DNA of 31,239 nt from VGBK01 sp964548475 (GTDB lineage: Bacteria > Actinomycetota > Acidimicrobiia > Spongiisociales > UBA11373): contig CAZJRF010000009.1 in the NCBI GenBank assembly GCA_964548475.1, forward strand, positions 1-31,239. The letters run 5' to 3'. The notes under the pieces were generated by a model. The model had not been told where the DNA came from, ran no database searches, and worked only from the letters and a program-made list of their open reading frames with translations. Numbering within the stretch: position 1 is the stretch's first letter; every line of letters starts with the position of its first letter. This document shows positions 16,325 to 23,272 of this stretch, piece after piece. Position numbers and translations under genes: made by a program.

Positions 16325-17275
16325 ATGGAATACAGGCAACTGGGCAACTCCGACATGAAGATCACGCCGATGGGCTTCGGCGCCTGGGCCCTGGGCGGCG
16401 GCAACTGGGAGTGGGGCTGGGGGGAGCAGGACGACCGGCAGTCCATCGCCGCGATCTTGCGCGCCCTCGAGCTCGGCTTGAACTGGATCGACACCGCGGC
16501 CGCCTACGGCCTGGGGCACTCGGAAGAGATAGTGCGCGCCGCGCTGGAGCAGTGGAACGGGCCGCGTCCGTACGTGTTCACCAAGTGCGGAATGGTCTGG
16601 GACGATGCGGGCGAGGTGACCGTGTCGCTCCGGGCCGAGTCCATGCGCCGCGAGTGCGAGGCCAGCCTCCGGCGCCTCGGCACCGACACCATCGACCTGT
16701 ACCAGATCCACTGGCCGGTGGAGGACACGGCGGAGACGATGGAGGGTTGGGCCACGCTCGCCGAACTGCGGCAGGAAGGCAAGGTGCGTTGGATCGGTGT
16801 GTCCAACTTCAGCGTCGAGCAGCTTCGGCAAGCGCAGGCGATTGCCCCAATCACATCCCTGCAGCCGCCCTATTCGTTGATCCGGCGCGACATTGAGGCG
16901 GGCCAGCTCCCGCACTGCCGGCAGCAGGGGATCGGCGTCATCGTCTACTCGCCGATGGAATCCGGGCTGCTGAGCGGGGCGATGACGCGTGAGCGGGTGG
17001 CCTCCCTGCCCGACAACGACTGGCGGTCCCGGAGTGAGGCGTTCCAGGAACCTGAGCTGTCGCGCAACCTGGATCTGGTCGAGCGCTTGCGGGCCGTCGG
17101 CGCCCGCCACGGCTGCTCGCCCGGCGAGGTGGCCATTGCCTGGGTCCTGCTTCAACCGGTGGTGACGGCCGCCATCGTCGGGGCTCGCAACGCCGAGCAG
17201 GTGGACGGCGTCATCGCGGCCCTCGACTGCCGGCTGTCGCCCGAAGACGTCGCCGAGATCGAAGCGCCGTTCTGA
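16325..17275 (+). CDS. Aldo/keto reductase (second copy, distinct subfamily)
   Basis: A second AKR-fold oxidoreductase of 316 residues. Tetrad residues are Asp56 and Tyr61 in NWIDTAAAYG, Lys87 in FTKCGM and His129 in YQIHWP. GVSNFS and the late AIVGARNAEQVDG supply cofactor-site motifs. It shares the fold but only limited identity with the enzyme at 14940-15932, so it is not a recent duplicate. The Trp-rich loop GGGNWEWGWGEQDD after the first strand is characteristic of the AKR group that includes general stress protein 69 (YhdN-like) enzymes, which reduce short aldehydes such as methylglyoxal; that assignment is an inference. The start is the ATG at 16325 with a leaderless-type -10 box. It ends 15 bases from the convergent dehydratase activator. 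Confidence 0.9.
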   Translation: MEYRQLGNSDMKITPMGFGAWALGGGNWEWGWGEQDDRQSIAAILRALELGLNWIDTAAAYGLGHSEEIVRAALEQWNGPRPYVFTKCGMVWDDAGEVTVSLRAESMRRECEASLRRLGTDTIDLYQIHWPVEDTAETMEGWATLAELRQEGKVRWIGVSNFSVEQLRQAQAIAPITSLQPPYSLIRRDIEAGQLPHCRQQGIGVIVYSPMESGLLSGAMTRERVASLPDNDWRSRSEAFQEPELSRNLDLVERLRAVGARHGCSPGEVAIAWVLLQPVVTAAIVGARNAEQVDGVIAALDCRLSPEDVAEIEAPF

Positions 17276-17290
17276 AGTTCGGAGGAGGCC

Positions 17291-18064
17291 CTACCCCTCG
17301 GCGGCGAGGAGGGCCGCGCCGTAGGCGCCCATCAGCTGGGGGTGGGGAGGTAGTAGCACTCGCTCGCCGGTGGCGTCGGCGATCATCTTCTGCACGCCCC
17401 GGTTGAGGGCCACGCCGCCGGAGAGTATCAGCGGAGGGTCGAGCCCGACGCTGCGCACCATGGCCACTATCCGCCCCACCAGCGAGCGGTGCAGGCCGCG
17501 GATGATGGCGTCGAGGTCGGCCCCCCGGGCAATCAGCGAGATGATCTCCGACTCGGCGAAGACGGTGCAGGTCGAGGTGATGTGCTCCTCCTGAGGCGAG
17601 TGCAAGGCCCGTTCCCCAAGTTCGGCCACTTCTACTCCGAGGCGGCCGGCGGTGTGCTCCAGGAAACGGCCGGTGCCCGCCGCGCACTTGTCGTTCATGG
17701 CGAAGTCGAGCGGGCGGCCGTCCTGCCCGATGCGGATGACTTTGGAATCCTGGCCGCCCAGGTCCACCAGGGTGCCCCCATGTCCCAGGGCCCGGAAGAC
17801 CCCCCGGGCGTGGCAACTGATCTCGGTGATTTGGCGGGTGGCGCCCCGTACCAGGCGGCGGCCGTAGCCGGTGGCCACCGCCGGCAGCCCTTCGGGCGCT
17901 CCGAGATCGGTCAGCAGGGAGTCCAGCATCTGACCGGCTTGCTCCTCCAGACGGGGGCTGGCCGGCTCCAGCCGTGAGGCCACCAGCTCCCCGGCGCCGT
18001 CGACCGCTACCAGCTTGCAGGTGGTGGAACCGGCATCGATGCCCACCGCGGTGGCCTTGCTCAT
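17291..18064 (-). CDS. ATP-dependent activator of 2-hydroxyacyl-CoA dehydratase (HgdC/BadF family)
   Basis: A 257-residue ASKHA-fold ATPase that uses ATP hydrolysis to push one electron at very low potential into its dehydratase or reductase partner. Phosphate-binding strands are GIDAGSTTCKLV (8-19) and VDLGGQDSKV (100-109). The two cysteines that bridge the [4Fe-4S] cluster at the dimer interface are Cys127 in NDKCAAGTGRF and Cys166 in TSTCTVFAES, the same positions I recall for the Acidaminococcus enzyme. SGGVALNRGVQ near 215-225 is the adenosine site. The ATG overlaps the upstream stop as ATGA, so it is translated with the two subunit genes. Flavodoxin or ferredoxin is the usual electron donor, and a flavodoxin is encoded at 21124. 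Family identity is firm; substrate of the complex is unknown. Confidence 0.93.
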   Translation of the reverse strand: MSKATAVGIDAGSTTCKLVAVDGAGELVASRLEPASPRLEEQAGQMLDSLLTDLGAPEGLPAVATGYGRRLVRGATRQITEISCHARGVFRALGHGGTLVDLGGQDSKVIRIGQDGRPLDFAMNDKCAAGTGRFLEHTAGRLGVEVAELGERALHSPQEEHITSTCTVFAESEIISLIARGADLDAIIRGLHRSLVGRIVAMVRSVGLDPPLILSGGVALNRGVQKMIADATGERVLLPPHPQLMGAYGAALLAAEG

Positions 18065-19380
18065 CGCTCCATCATCTCCAGGAAGGCCTCCAGGCGGGTG
18101 TTGGCCTGCTCCTCGCTGAAGGCCCGGGGGTCGTTATGGTCGGCGTCGAGGAGCAGGGCGGGCACTCCCAGATCCTCGGCCAGGCTGCGCCGTTGGTCGA
18201 TCTGCCCCAGCGAGTAGGGCTTGCAGGACCGGTCGGAGTGGAGGATCACCCCGTCGGCGGAGAAGTCGGCCACCATGCGGCGCATGGCGTCCAGCTTCTG
18301 GCCCGCCGAGCGGTTGAGGATGGCGTGCAGACAAACCCGGGCCATGGAGTTGAAGGGGTCGTCGGCCTTCATCAGAGGCGCCAGCTCCCCCCAGGCGTGA
18401 GCGTAGGTGGAGGCGACGATGTTCACCCCGCGAGCCGCCAGCCACTTGGAGAGGGGGCCCACCCGGAACCAGATCGGCAGGTTGTCCCAGAGCACCCGGT
18501 AGCGCTCCTCCCGGACCGCTCCCCGCCCGGCGGCGATGCGCTCGTCCAGCTCGTCCAGCACCTGCCGGTAGTAGGCAACGGTGCGCGGGTCGCCGCGCAG
18601 GTCCACGATGGGGCCCAGGTGGATGAACGCGTCGAAAGCGGTCAGGGGGGCGGGCCGGTGCCGGGCCCGCTCCAGCACCTCCAGCCACAGCTCGCTGGCT
18701 TCCTTGGCCCGGGTGACCACCTGCATGAAGCGCTCTTCCGAGAAGTCGCGCCCGGCGACCCGTTCGGCGACGGGCACCATCTCCTCCAGCTGGCGCCGGA
18801 CGTAGGCGACCTCGTGGGGGAGCGGGTCCTGCCGGTACTGGAAGGGGGTGTCCACCAGCACGAGCGGGCAGCCAAAGTGGTCGGCGAGCACCCGGTACCA
18901 GTAGAGCACCGTCTGGCAGATGTTGGTACAGCACAGCAGCAGGTCGGGGGGAGGCAGCCGGCCCACCGGCGTGTCGCCGCTGAGGACGCTGCCGATGTCG
19001 GTGCGGGCGTAGGAGCAGATGTCGCGCGAGTAGCCGGCGTCCTCCGCCGCCTCACACAGGGACTGGGCCCGGCGGCGCGCCCCGCAGAGGGCGGCGTGGT
19101 TCTCCGGGTAGATCACGAAGAAGCCGAGGGCCTTCAGTATCTCCGAGGGGGCGCCGCTGGTCACCCAGGCCACCGGGCGGACCCCCGAGACGTACCGTCC
19201 CTCCAGGTAGTGCAGGGACATGAGCTCCCGCATGCGGGCCACGCTGCGCAGAGGGGGGTTGAGGCCCGGCCCGACCCCTGGTCGGGCGCGGGCGATGCGG
19301 CGCTCGGCCCGGCGGCGCTGGAGGGCGAGGCTGGCCCGGCCGACCAGCCGGTAGCGGACCAGATGGTCGAGGCGGGTCAT
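18061..19380 (-). CDS. 2-hydroxyacyl-CoA dehydratase / benzoyl-CoA reductase family subunit (HgdA-like)
   Basis: A 439-residue subunit of the family that removes water from (R)-2-hydroxyacyl-CoA through a ketyl radical, or reduces aromatic CoA thioesters. Recognisable features are VTSGAPSEILKALGF (73-87), YPENHAALCGA (91-101), Cys122 in DICSYARTDIG, the cluster-binding LLLCCTNICQT (Cys150, Cys151, Cys155) and Cys386 in HSDRSCKPYSLGQ. Three of these cysteines would hold the [4Fe-4S] or double-cubane cluster. The C-terminal end NTRLEAFLEMMER resembles the end of its partner (LTRLEAFVETLR), as expected of homologous subunits. ATGA overlaps join it to both neighbours. The basic, helical first 40 residues are longer than I expect for the family. 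Confidence 0.88.
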   Translation of the reverse strand: MTRLDHLVRYRLVGRASLALQRRRAERRIARARPGVGPGLNPPLRSVARMRELMSLHYLEGRYVSGVRPVAWVTSGAPSEILKALGFFVIYPENHAALCGARRRAQSLCEAAEDAGYSRDICSYARTDIGSVLSGDTPVGRLPPPDLLLCCTNICQTVLYWYRVLADHFGCPLVLVDTPFQYRQDPLPHEVAYVRRQLEEMVPVAERVAGRDFSEERFMQVVTRAKEASELWLEVLERARHRPAPLTAFDAFIHLGPIVDLRGDPRTVAYYRQVLDELDERIAAGRGAVREERYRVLWDNLPIWFRVGPLSKWLAARGVNIVASTYAHAWGELAPLMKADDPFNSMARVCLHAILNRSAGQKLDAMRRMVADFSADGVILHSDRSCKPYSLGQIDQRRSLAEDLGVPALLLDADHNDPRAFSEEQANTRLEAFLEMMER

Positions 19381-20456
19381 CGCAGGGTCTCCACGAAGGC
19401 CTCCAGGCGGGTCAGGGTCTGCTGGTCGAGGTCCTCGCCTATCTCCACCTCCACGTGGAGCACTGGGAAGCCGGCCGCGGCCAGGTGGGAGCGGAGCAGC
19501 GGCACGTCGAACAGTTCCGGCTCGCAGAACTTGACGTCGTAGATCACCAGCCCGCGGGCGCCGCTCTCCTCCATCCTCTGCCGCAGGTAGGCGGCTCGCT
19601 CGGCGATGGAGGAACCCCGGGTGGGGTCGGGCGGGGCGGCGATGATGCCTTCTGCCAGCCGATCGAATGGGTCGCCGCCGTTCACCTGCGGGTAGAGACG
19701 CCGGGCCCCGCAGGCCAGATCGTCCGCGACCACGCGCGCTCCGACGGCGGAGAGGTGGTCGAGCAGGTCGGCCGGTTCGGGGACGATGCCGGAGAGCAGC
19801 AGAGGCACCCCCGGCGGCGGATTACCCGCGGGCAGCCCGGCCGTTAGAGCGGAGAACTCCTCGGCCGGCAGGTACTCCCGGGCCCGCACTATCGCGTAGA
19901 ACTCGCGATCGCTCACCGCCAGACCGGCCCGGCGGCGGTAGAGGGCGGCCAGGGCGGCGTCGGCCGCTCCCTCGGCGGCGAAAGCCTCCTCCCATGCCGC
20001 CCCGTCGGGTTCGACGCCGGTGAGGTTGGCCAGGGCCGCTCCCAGCCGGCGCAGTTCGTCCGCGAGGAAATCACGGTCGGCAGGGCGGCGGCCGCGCGGC
20101 AAGTAGAGGGTGAGCACCGCCGGCCTCGGCCGCACGAAATCGCCCAGCACCGAGCCCATCCCCTGCAGGGCGTCGCAGGTGTGGGGGACGAGGATGGCAT
20201 CCACCTGGTCCAGGCCTCCCTGCAGCAGGAACGAGGTGGCTCGCACCACGATGTCGCACGTGTAGGCGGGGAAGTGCCGGCTGCCCTGGTCGCGGGGTAC
20301 CCGGGGCGGCCCCCACAACTCGACCGGGTGGAACCCGCAGGCCCGCAGCAGCACGCGCGGGTAGTGGTAGGGCAGCACCGCCGCCACCCGGCGGCCCCGG
20401 CTGTGGGCCTCGGCGATCACCTCCCGGCGGGAGGGCAGGTGCAGGTCGATCCCCAT
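19377..20456 (-). CDS. 2-hydroxyacyl-CoA dehydratase / benzoyl-CoA reductase family subunit (HgdB-like)
   Basis: First gene of the operon; 359 residues from the ATG at 20456. Motifs are AAVLPYHYPRVLLRACGF (25-42), Cys67 in FPAYTCDIVV, Cys94 in VPHTCDALQGMGS and Cys311 in YDVKFCEPELFD. These three cysteines have the spacing expected for one cluster, with Cys40 and Cys249 extra. LLLSGIVPEP (219-228) lies at the usual start of the second Rossmann-like domain. The open frame continues far upstream but that part overlaps the divergent NifX-like gene and is rejected. No Shine-Dalgarno is present; TTGACC at 20493-20498 with TAGGCG 16 bases on is a weak promoter candidate. It forms a complex with the next gene product and is powered by the third. 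Confidence 0.88.
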   Translation of the reverse strand: MGIDLHLPSRREVIAEAHSRGRRVAAVLPYHYPRVLLRACGFHPVELWGPPRVPRDQGSRHFPAYTCDIVVRATSFLLQGGLDQVDAILVPHTCDALQGMGSVLGDFVRPRPAVLTLYLPRGRRPADRDFLADELRRLGAALANLTGVEPDGAAWEEAFAAEGAADAALAALYRRRAGLAVSDREFYAIVRAREYLPAEEFSALTAGLPAGNPPPGVPLLLSGIVPEPADLLDHLSAVGARVVADDLACGARRLYPQVNGGDPFDRLAEGIIAAPPDPTRGSSIAERAAYLRQRMEESGARGLVIYDVKFCEPELFDVPLLRSHLAAAGFPVLHVEVEIGEDLDQQTLTRLEAFVETLR

Positions 20457-20492
20457 GCGGAGGCCATTGTCGCCTATCCGGCCGGCGGGTGC

Positions 20493-20498
20493 GGTCAA
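20493..20498 (-). promoter_or_regulatory. -35-like TTGACC for the dehydratase operon
   Basis: Minus-strand TTGACC is followed after 16 bases by TAGGCG (20471-20476) and then, 14 bases on, by the ATG at 20456. The -10 is weak, so this is only a candidate. Confidence 0.3.
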
Positions 20499-20521
20499 GG
20501 GTGCCCGTCGAGGGGGTGGCC

Positions 20522-20554
20522 CCGCGCGACTGCGCGATCGGGCAGGTCGCGCGG
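20522..20554. promoter_or_regulatory. Inverted repeat in divergent dehydratase/NifX-like spacer
   Basis: CCGCGCGAC at 20522-20530 and GTCGCGCGG at 20546-20554 form a perfect 9-bp inverted repeat around 15 bases. A near-perfect 12-base direct repeat overlaps it (20524-20535 and 20549-20560, one mismatch, 25-base period). A TACCCT -10-like box for the + strand follows at once (20561-20566). The place suits an operator controlling one or both divergent units; a hairpin in an RNA is the alternative. Confidence 0.4.
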
Positions 20555-20630
20555 CTGCGCTACCCTCGCCGGATCCCGGCGAGGCCGAGCCGGCCGAGCG
20601 GGACCGATAGCCCGGAGAGGAGCCCACGGA

Positions 20631-21041
20631 ATGCTGATCGCCGCCGTGTCGGAAGATGGCGTGACCATCTCGCAGCACTTCGGACGCGCCCCCTACTACG
20701 TGGTGGTCACTGTGGAGGAAGGCCGGGTGGTGGGGACCGAGACCCGGCCCAAGGTGGGCCATGGCCAGTTCGCCGGCGGTGGTGCGCCCGATCCCGGGCC
20801 GGTGGTGAAGCACCGGGCCATGGGGGAGTCCATCGCCGACTGCCGGGCGCTGCTGGCCGGGGGCATGGGGAGCGGGGCCTTCAGTGCCCTGCAGGCGATG
20901 GGCATCGAGCCGGTCCTGACTGATGAGACGGACATCATCACCGCTGTCACGCGCTACGCCGCCGGGGGTCTGCCCAACCTGGCCGGGCTCCTGCACCAGG
21001 GCCGCGGCGAGCACCGTCACGGGGGGCACCAGGGTCACTGA
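20631..21041 (+). CDS. NifX/NafY/NifB-C-terminal-like iron-molybdenum cofactor-binding domain protein
   Basis: A 136-residue single-domain protein of the dinitrogenase iron-molybdenum cofactor (Nitro_FeMo-Co) superfamily. The family opening is clear: LIAAVSEDGVTISQHFGRAPYY, followed by VVVTVEEGRVV; DCRALLAGGMGSGAFSALQAMGI and LTDETDIITAVTRY match the later strands and helix. The C-terminus GRGEHRHGGHQGH is His-rich, which suggests metal binding. In nitrogen fixers such proteins carry metal clusters; elsewhere small homologues are common and mostly uncharacterised. No nif gene is in this window. GAGAGGAG (20614-20621) lies 9 bases before the ATG. It is transcribed away from the dehydratase operon and is followed by a flavodoxin gene after 82 bases. 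Confidence 0.85.
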   Translation: MLIAAVSEDGVTISQHFGRAPYYVVVTVEEGRVVGTETRPKVGHGQFAGGGAPDPGPVVKHRAMGESIADCRALLAGGMGSGAFSALQAMGIEPVLTDETDIITAVTRYAAGGLPNLAGLLHQGRGEHRHGGHQGH

Positions 21042-21123
21042 GGCGCCTCGAGGACGGTGAGATCATCATGGCGGCGCCGAATCGGCCAGAATCAGCCAGC
21101 GCACGAGGTGTGGAGGTAGCAAG

Positions 21124-21624
21124 ATGCGAGTCCTGGTGATTGTGGCGAGCAAGCACGGATCGACGGCGGAGATCGCCGCAGCCCTCGGTGAGGGCCTGAC
21201 CCGCCGGGGGATCGAGACCAAGGTGGAGGACGCGGCGAAGGTGTCCGACCTGGCCGGGTACGACGCCGTGCTGCTGGGGAGTGCGGTCTATGCGGGGCGC
21301 TGGATGAAGTCGGCCAGGGAACTGGCCGAACTGCGCGCCGAGGAACTCGCCACCCGGCCAGTCTGGCTCTTCTCCAGCGGTCCGGTGGGTGAGCCTTTGC
21401 GCCCCACCGAGGATCCTGTCGACGTGGCGACCATCGCCGGAGCCATCCCCACCCGGGGCCACCGCGTCTTCCCCGGCCGGCTCGACAAGTCCAAGCTCAG
21501 CCTGGCTGAGAAGGCTCTGGTGATGTCGCTGCGCGTCGCCGAAGGCGACTATCGCAACTGGGACGAAGTGGCCGCCTGGGCGAACGAGATTGCCGACGCC
21601 CTGGGACAGGGCCCCGCTTCCTGA
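21124..21624 (+). CDS. Flavodoxin-like protein (flavodoxin_5/HemG-like group)
   Basis: A 166-residue FMN-binding electron carrier or small oxidoreductase. The phosphate loop ASKHGSTAEIA (8-18) is at the N-terminus, the second FMN loop follows LLGSAVYAGRW (about 50-60), and VWLFSSGPVGEP is at about 80-91. This wording is nearer the HemG/flavodoxin_5 type than to long-chain flavodoxins. GGAGG at 21112-21116 is 7 bases before the ATG. Its position after the NifX-like gene and near the dehydratase operon makes it a candidate donor to the [4Fe-4S] activator, but the family also includes protoporphyrinogen oxidases, so this remains an inference. Confidence 0.85.
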   Translation: MRVLVIVASKHGSTAEIAAALGEGLTRRGIETKVEDAAKVSDLAGYDAVLLGSAVYAGRWMKSARELAELRAEELATRPVWLFSSGPVGEPLRPTEDPVDVATIAGAIPTRGHRVFPGRLDKSKLSLAEKALVMSLRVAEGDYRNWDEVAAWANEIADALGQGPAS

Positions 21625-21645
21625 CGCCGGGCGAGTAGCGGCGTC
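21623..21645 (+). terminator. Hairpin at the end of the flavodoxin gene
   Basis: GACGCCG (21623-21629) and CGGCGTC (21639-21645) form a perfect 7-bp stem with a 9-base loop, starting inside the stop codon. No T-run follows, as is common in GC-rich actinobacteria, so a terminator role is plausible only. Confidence 0.4.
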
Positions 21646-21692
21646 GGGCTCCGTCACCGTGGCAAGACCGGGGGGCGGGATCCGGCGGGGGC

Positions 21693-21866
21693 TCAGCGCT
21701 CGTGGCGGCGGGCGAGCCTGCGGCTGAAGCGGGTGCCGGCGGCCAGGGCCCCCAGACCCAGGGAGAGGACCAGGGTGATGGTGAAAAGGAGGGTGGTGAT
21801 CGTCTCCACGTCGTTAGGACGGATCGGCCAAGGGCGGCGGTTCCCAGGACGCTCTTCCCGGCTCAC
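21693..21866 (-). CDS. 57-residue single-pass membrane protein coupled to the pirin-like gene
   Basis: A short gene whose GTG start at 21866 overlaps the stop of the upstream pirin-like gene as GTGA. The product has a basic, Pro/Arg-rich first 18 residues, one hydrophobic helix at about 22-44 (TITTLLFTITLVLSLGLG then ALAAG) and a basic end, RFSRRLARRHER. A GTG at 21809 could give a 38-residue form without the N-terminal part. The Arg-rich C-terminus predicts that end stays in the cytoplasm. No family is recognised. The overlap and the clean helix argue that it is real and made together with the pirin-like protein. Confidence 0.6.
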   Translation of the reverse strand: MSREERPGNRRPWPIRPNDVETITTLLFTITLVLSLGLGALAAGTRFSRRLARRHER

Positions 21867-22630
21867 CCCTCCATCACCAGGCCGTGGCCGGGGCCGAACG
21901 TGGCCCGAATCACCCGGGCCCCGGGCCCGGTGCCGACGGCCAGGGTGCGCCCCCATCCCGGCGGGACCAGGGCGGTGAACCGGCGGCCCAGGGCATGCCC
22001 GTTCAGGGTGATCTCGCCCTCCCGCACCGAGAGCAAGCCTCCTTCCTCGTCCCCGATGGCCCACTCCAGCGCGGAGCCCGGCTGCAGGGTGGTGTCGGAG
22101 AAGAGCCTCACATCGCTGTGCACGGGCAGCGGCGAGCGGGGCCCAACCATCTCCCGAGTGGCCACCCCCACCGCTTCGGGGTAGGAGGGCATGGCGTCCC
22201 GGGGGAGTACTTCGAAGGAGGTCTGGGCGGGGATCGGATCGGTGGAGGCCACCAGGATGTAGATCTCGGCGTCTACCTCACCGTGGTTCCACTCCTGGTG
22301 GATCATCCCCCGGCGGCCCTCGGTGAAGCGGGCCAGGGCCCCCTCGGGCACGTGGCCCGAGATGCCGTTCAGGGAGTCGTCGTGGTCGTAGGTACCGCGT
22401 TCGGTGTAGAAGAGCCGCTCGTTGTATCGGTGCGGGTGATGCCCGATGCCCAGGCCGGCGGAGATCACCGAGTCGTGGACGGTGATCAGCGGCCCGCAGG
22501 CCCAAACGCGAGCGAAGGGGCCGATCGACTCGACCGCCACCAGGCCGGGCGCGCCGAACTCAGCCTCGCCGAGCACGGCGTGGTCGGCGAGGGAGAGGAT
22601 CAACAGTGGATGATGGGCCGCTCCGGTCAT
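21863..22630 (-). CDS. Pirin-like bicupin protein
   Basis: A 255-residue protein with the pirin pattern in its N-terminal cupin: LGIGHHPHRYNERLFYTERGTYDH aligns with the family's GTHPHRDMEIVTYVLEG region, and EGRRGMIHQEWN with the later TAGRGVVHSE. Likely metal ligands are His65, His67, His111 and Glu113, matching His56, His58, His101 and Glu103 of human pirin in spacing. The second half (about 155-255) is a second barrel ending in VPPGWGRTLAVG. Pirins include quercetin 2,3-dioxygenases and redox-linked regulators; function here is unknown. The ATG at 22630 has no Shine-Dalgarno but a TATCGT box 6 bases upstream. Its stop overlaps the next start, coupling it to a small membrane protein. Confidence 0.78.
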   Translation of the reverse strand: MTGAAHHPLLILSLADHAVLGEAEFGAPGLVAVESIGPFARVWACGPLITVHDSVISAGLGIGHHPHRYNERLFYTERGTYDHDDSLNGISGHVPEGALARFTEGRRGMIHQEWNHGEVDAEIYILVASTDPIPAQTSFEVLPRDAMPSYPEAVGVATREMVGPRSPLPVHSDVRLFSDTTLQPGSALEWAIGDEEGGLLSVREGEITLNGHALGRRFTALVPPGWGRTLAVGTGPGARVIRATFGPGHGLVMEG

Positions 22631-22636
22631 GGCCCG

Positions 22637-22642
22637 ACGATA
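22637..22642 (-). promoter_or_regulatory. -10 box TATCGT for leaderless pirin-like gene
   Basis: Minus-strand TATCGT fits TANNNT and lies 6 bases before the ATG at 22630, with no ribosome site between. Confidence 0.5.
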
Positions 22643-22711
22643 GGGTGATCGTGGCCCCTATCGGGCTTCGATTTTCTCCCTGCCACCAGCCTGTGCCGGG
22701 CACGGTGCCGG

Positions 22712-23161
22712 CTAGTCGGTGGCCCGCCGCAGGTAGGTCTCTCCCAGCAGAGGTGAGGAGATCATGAAGTCGGCGGATGCCCGGTTGCAGGCGACGGGCA
22801 CGTTGTAGACGACCGCGATGCGCAGCAAGGCCTTCACGTCCACGTCGTGGGGGTGGGGCTGTAACGGATCCCAGAAGAAGATGAGCAGATCCAGGCCGCC
22901 CTCGGCGATGCGGGCCCCCACCTGCTGATCGCCGCCCAGGGGGCCGCTCCGGACGCAAGTGACTTCCAGGTCGAGCTCCCGGGCGAGGAGAGCCCCGGTG
23001 GTGCCGGTGGCGCTCAGGTGGTGGGCGGCGAGGAGGTCCCGGTTGAAGCGGGCCCACTCCACCAGGTCCTGCTTGCGGTTGTCGTGGGCAATCAGGGCGA
23101 TCTGTTTGGCCGGCCCCATGAGCCGGGTGTCGGTTGAGCAGTGGATGGTCTCGGTGAGCAT
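22712..23161 (-). CDS. mgsA: Methylglyoxal synthase
   Basis: Converts dihydroxyacetone phosphate to methylglyoxal and phosphate, a bypass of lower glycolysis used when phosphate is short. The 149-residue length equals the family norm (152 in E. coli). With an offset of seven, all key residues match the E. coli enzyme: His26 in IALIAHDNRK, Asp78 in GPLGGDQQVGA, Asp98 in FFWDPLQ, and His105 and Asp108 in HPHDVDVKALLR. GTTG near 53-56 is the phosphate-binding turn. GGGAGG ends 5 bases before the ATG. It stands alone on its strand, 81 bases upstream of the pirin-like start. Two aldo/keto reductases that could remove methylglyoxal are encoded 6-8 kb away. Confidence 0.95.
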   Translation of the reverse strand: MLTETIHCSTDTRLMGPAKQIALIAHDNRKQDLVEWARFNRDLLAAHHLSATGTTGALLARELDLEVTCVRSGPLGGDQQVGARIAEGGLDLLIFFWDPLQPHPHDVDVKALLRIAVVYNVPVACNRASADFMISSPLLGETYLRRATD

Positions 23162-23272
23162 GAGTGCCTCCCGGACGCGTTGATCCCCAAGAGAGTCTCG
23201 GGGGATGGCGCGATTCTGGCGGGGCGACGGTGCTAGATCGACTGTGGGCTGAGTGCCCCTCTCAGGAGGGCA

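Noticed and set aside
17974..19542. 522-codon plus-strand frame opposite the dehydratase subunits
   Set aside because: It is antisense to two well-supported genes and its product shows no domain, only His/Gly/Val-rich sequence.
19377..21038. Extension of the HgdB-like frame up to 21038
   Set aside because: The added part overlaps the NifX-like gene on the other strand and has no family similarity; the protein core begins near the ATG at 20456.
20631..21041. Reading the NifX-like gene as evidence for nitrogen fixation
   Set aside because: No nifH, D, K, E, N or B is in the window, and small homologues of this superfamily are widespread in organisms that do not fix nitrogen.
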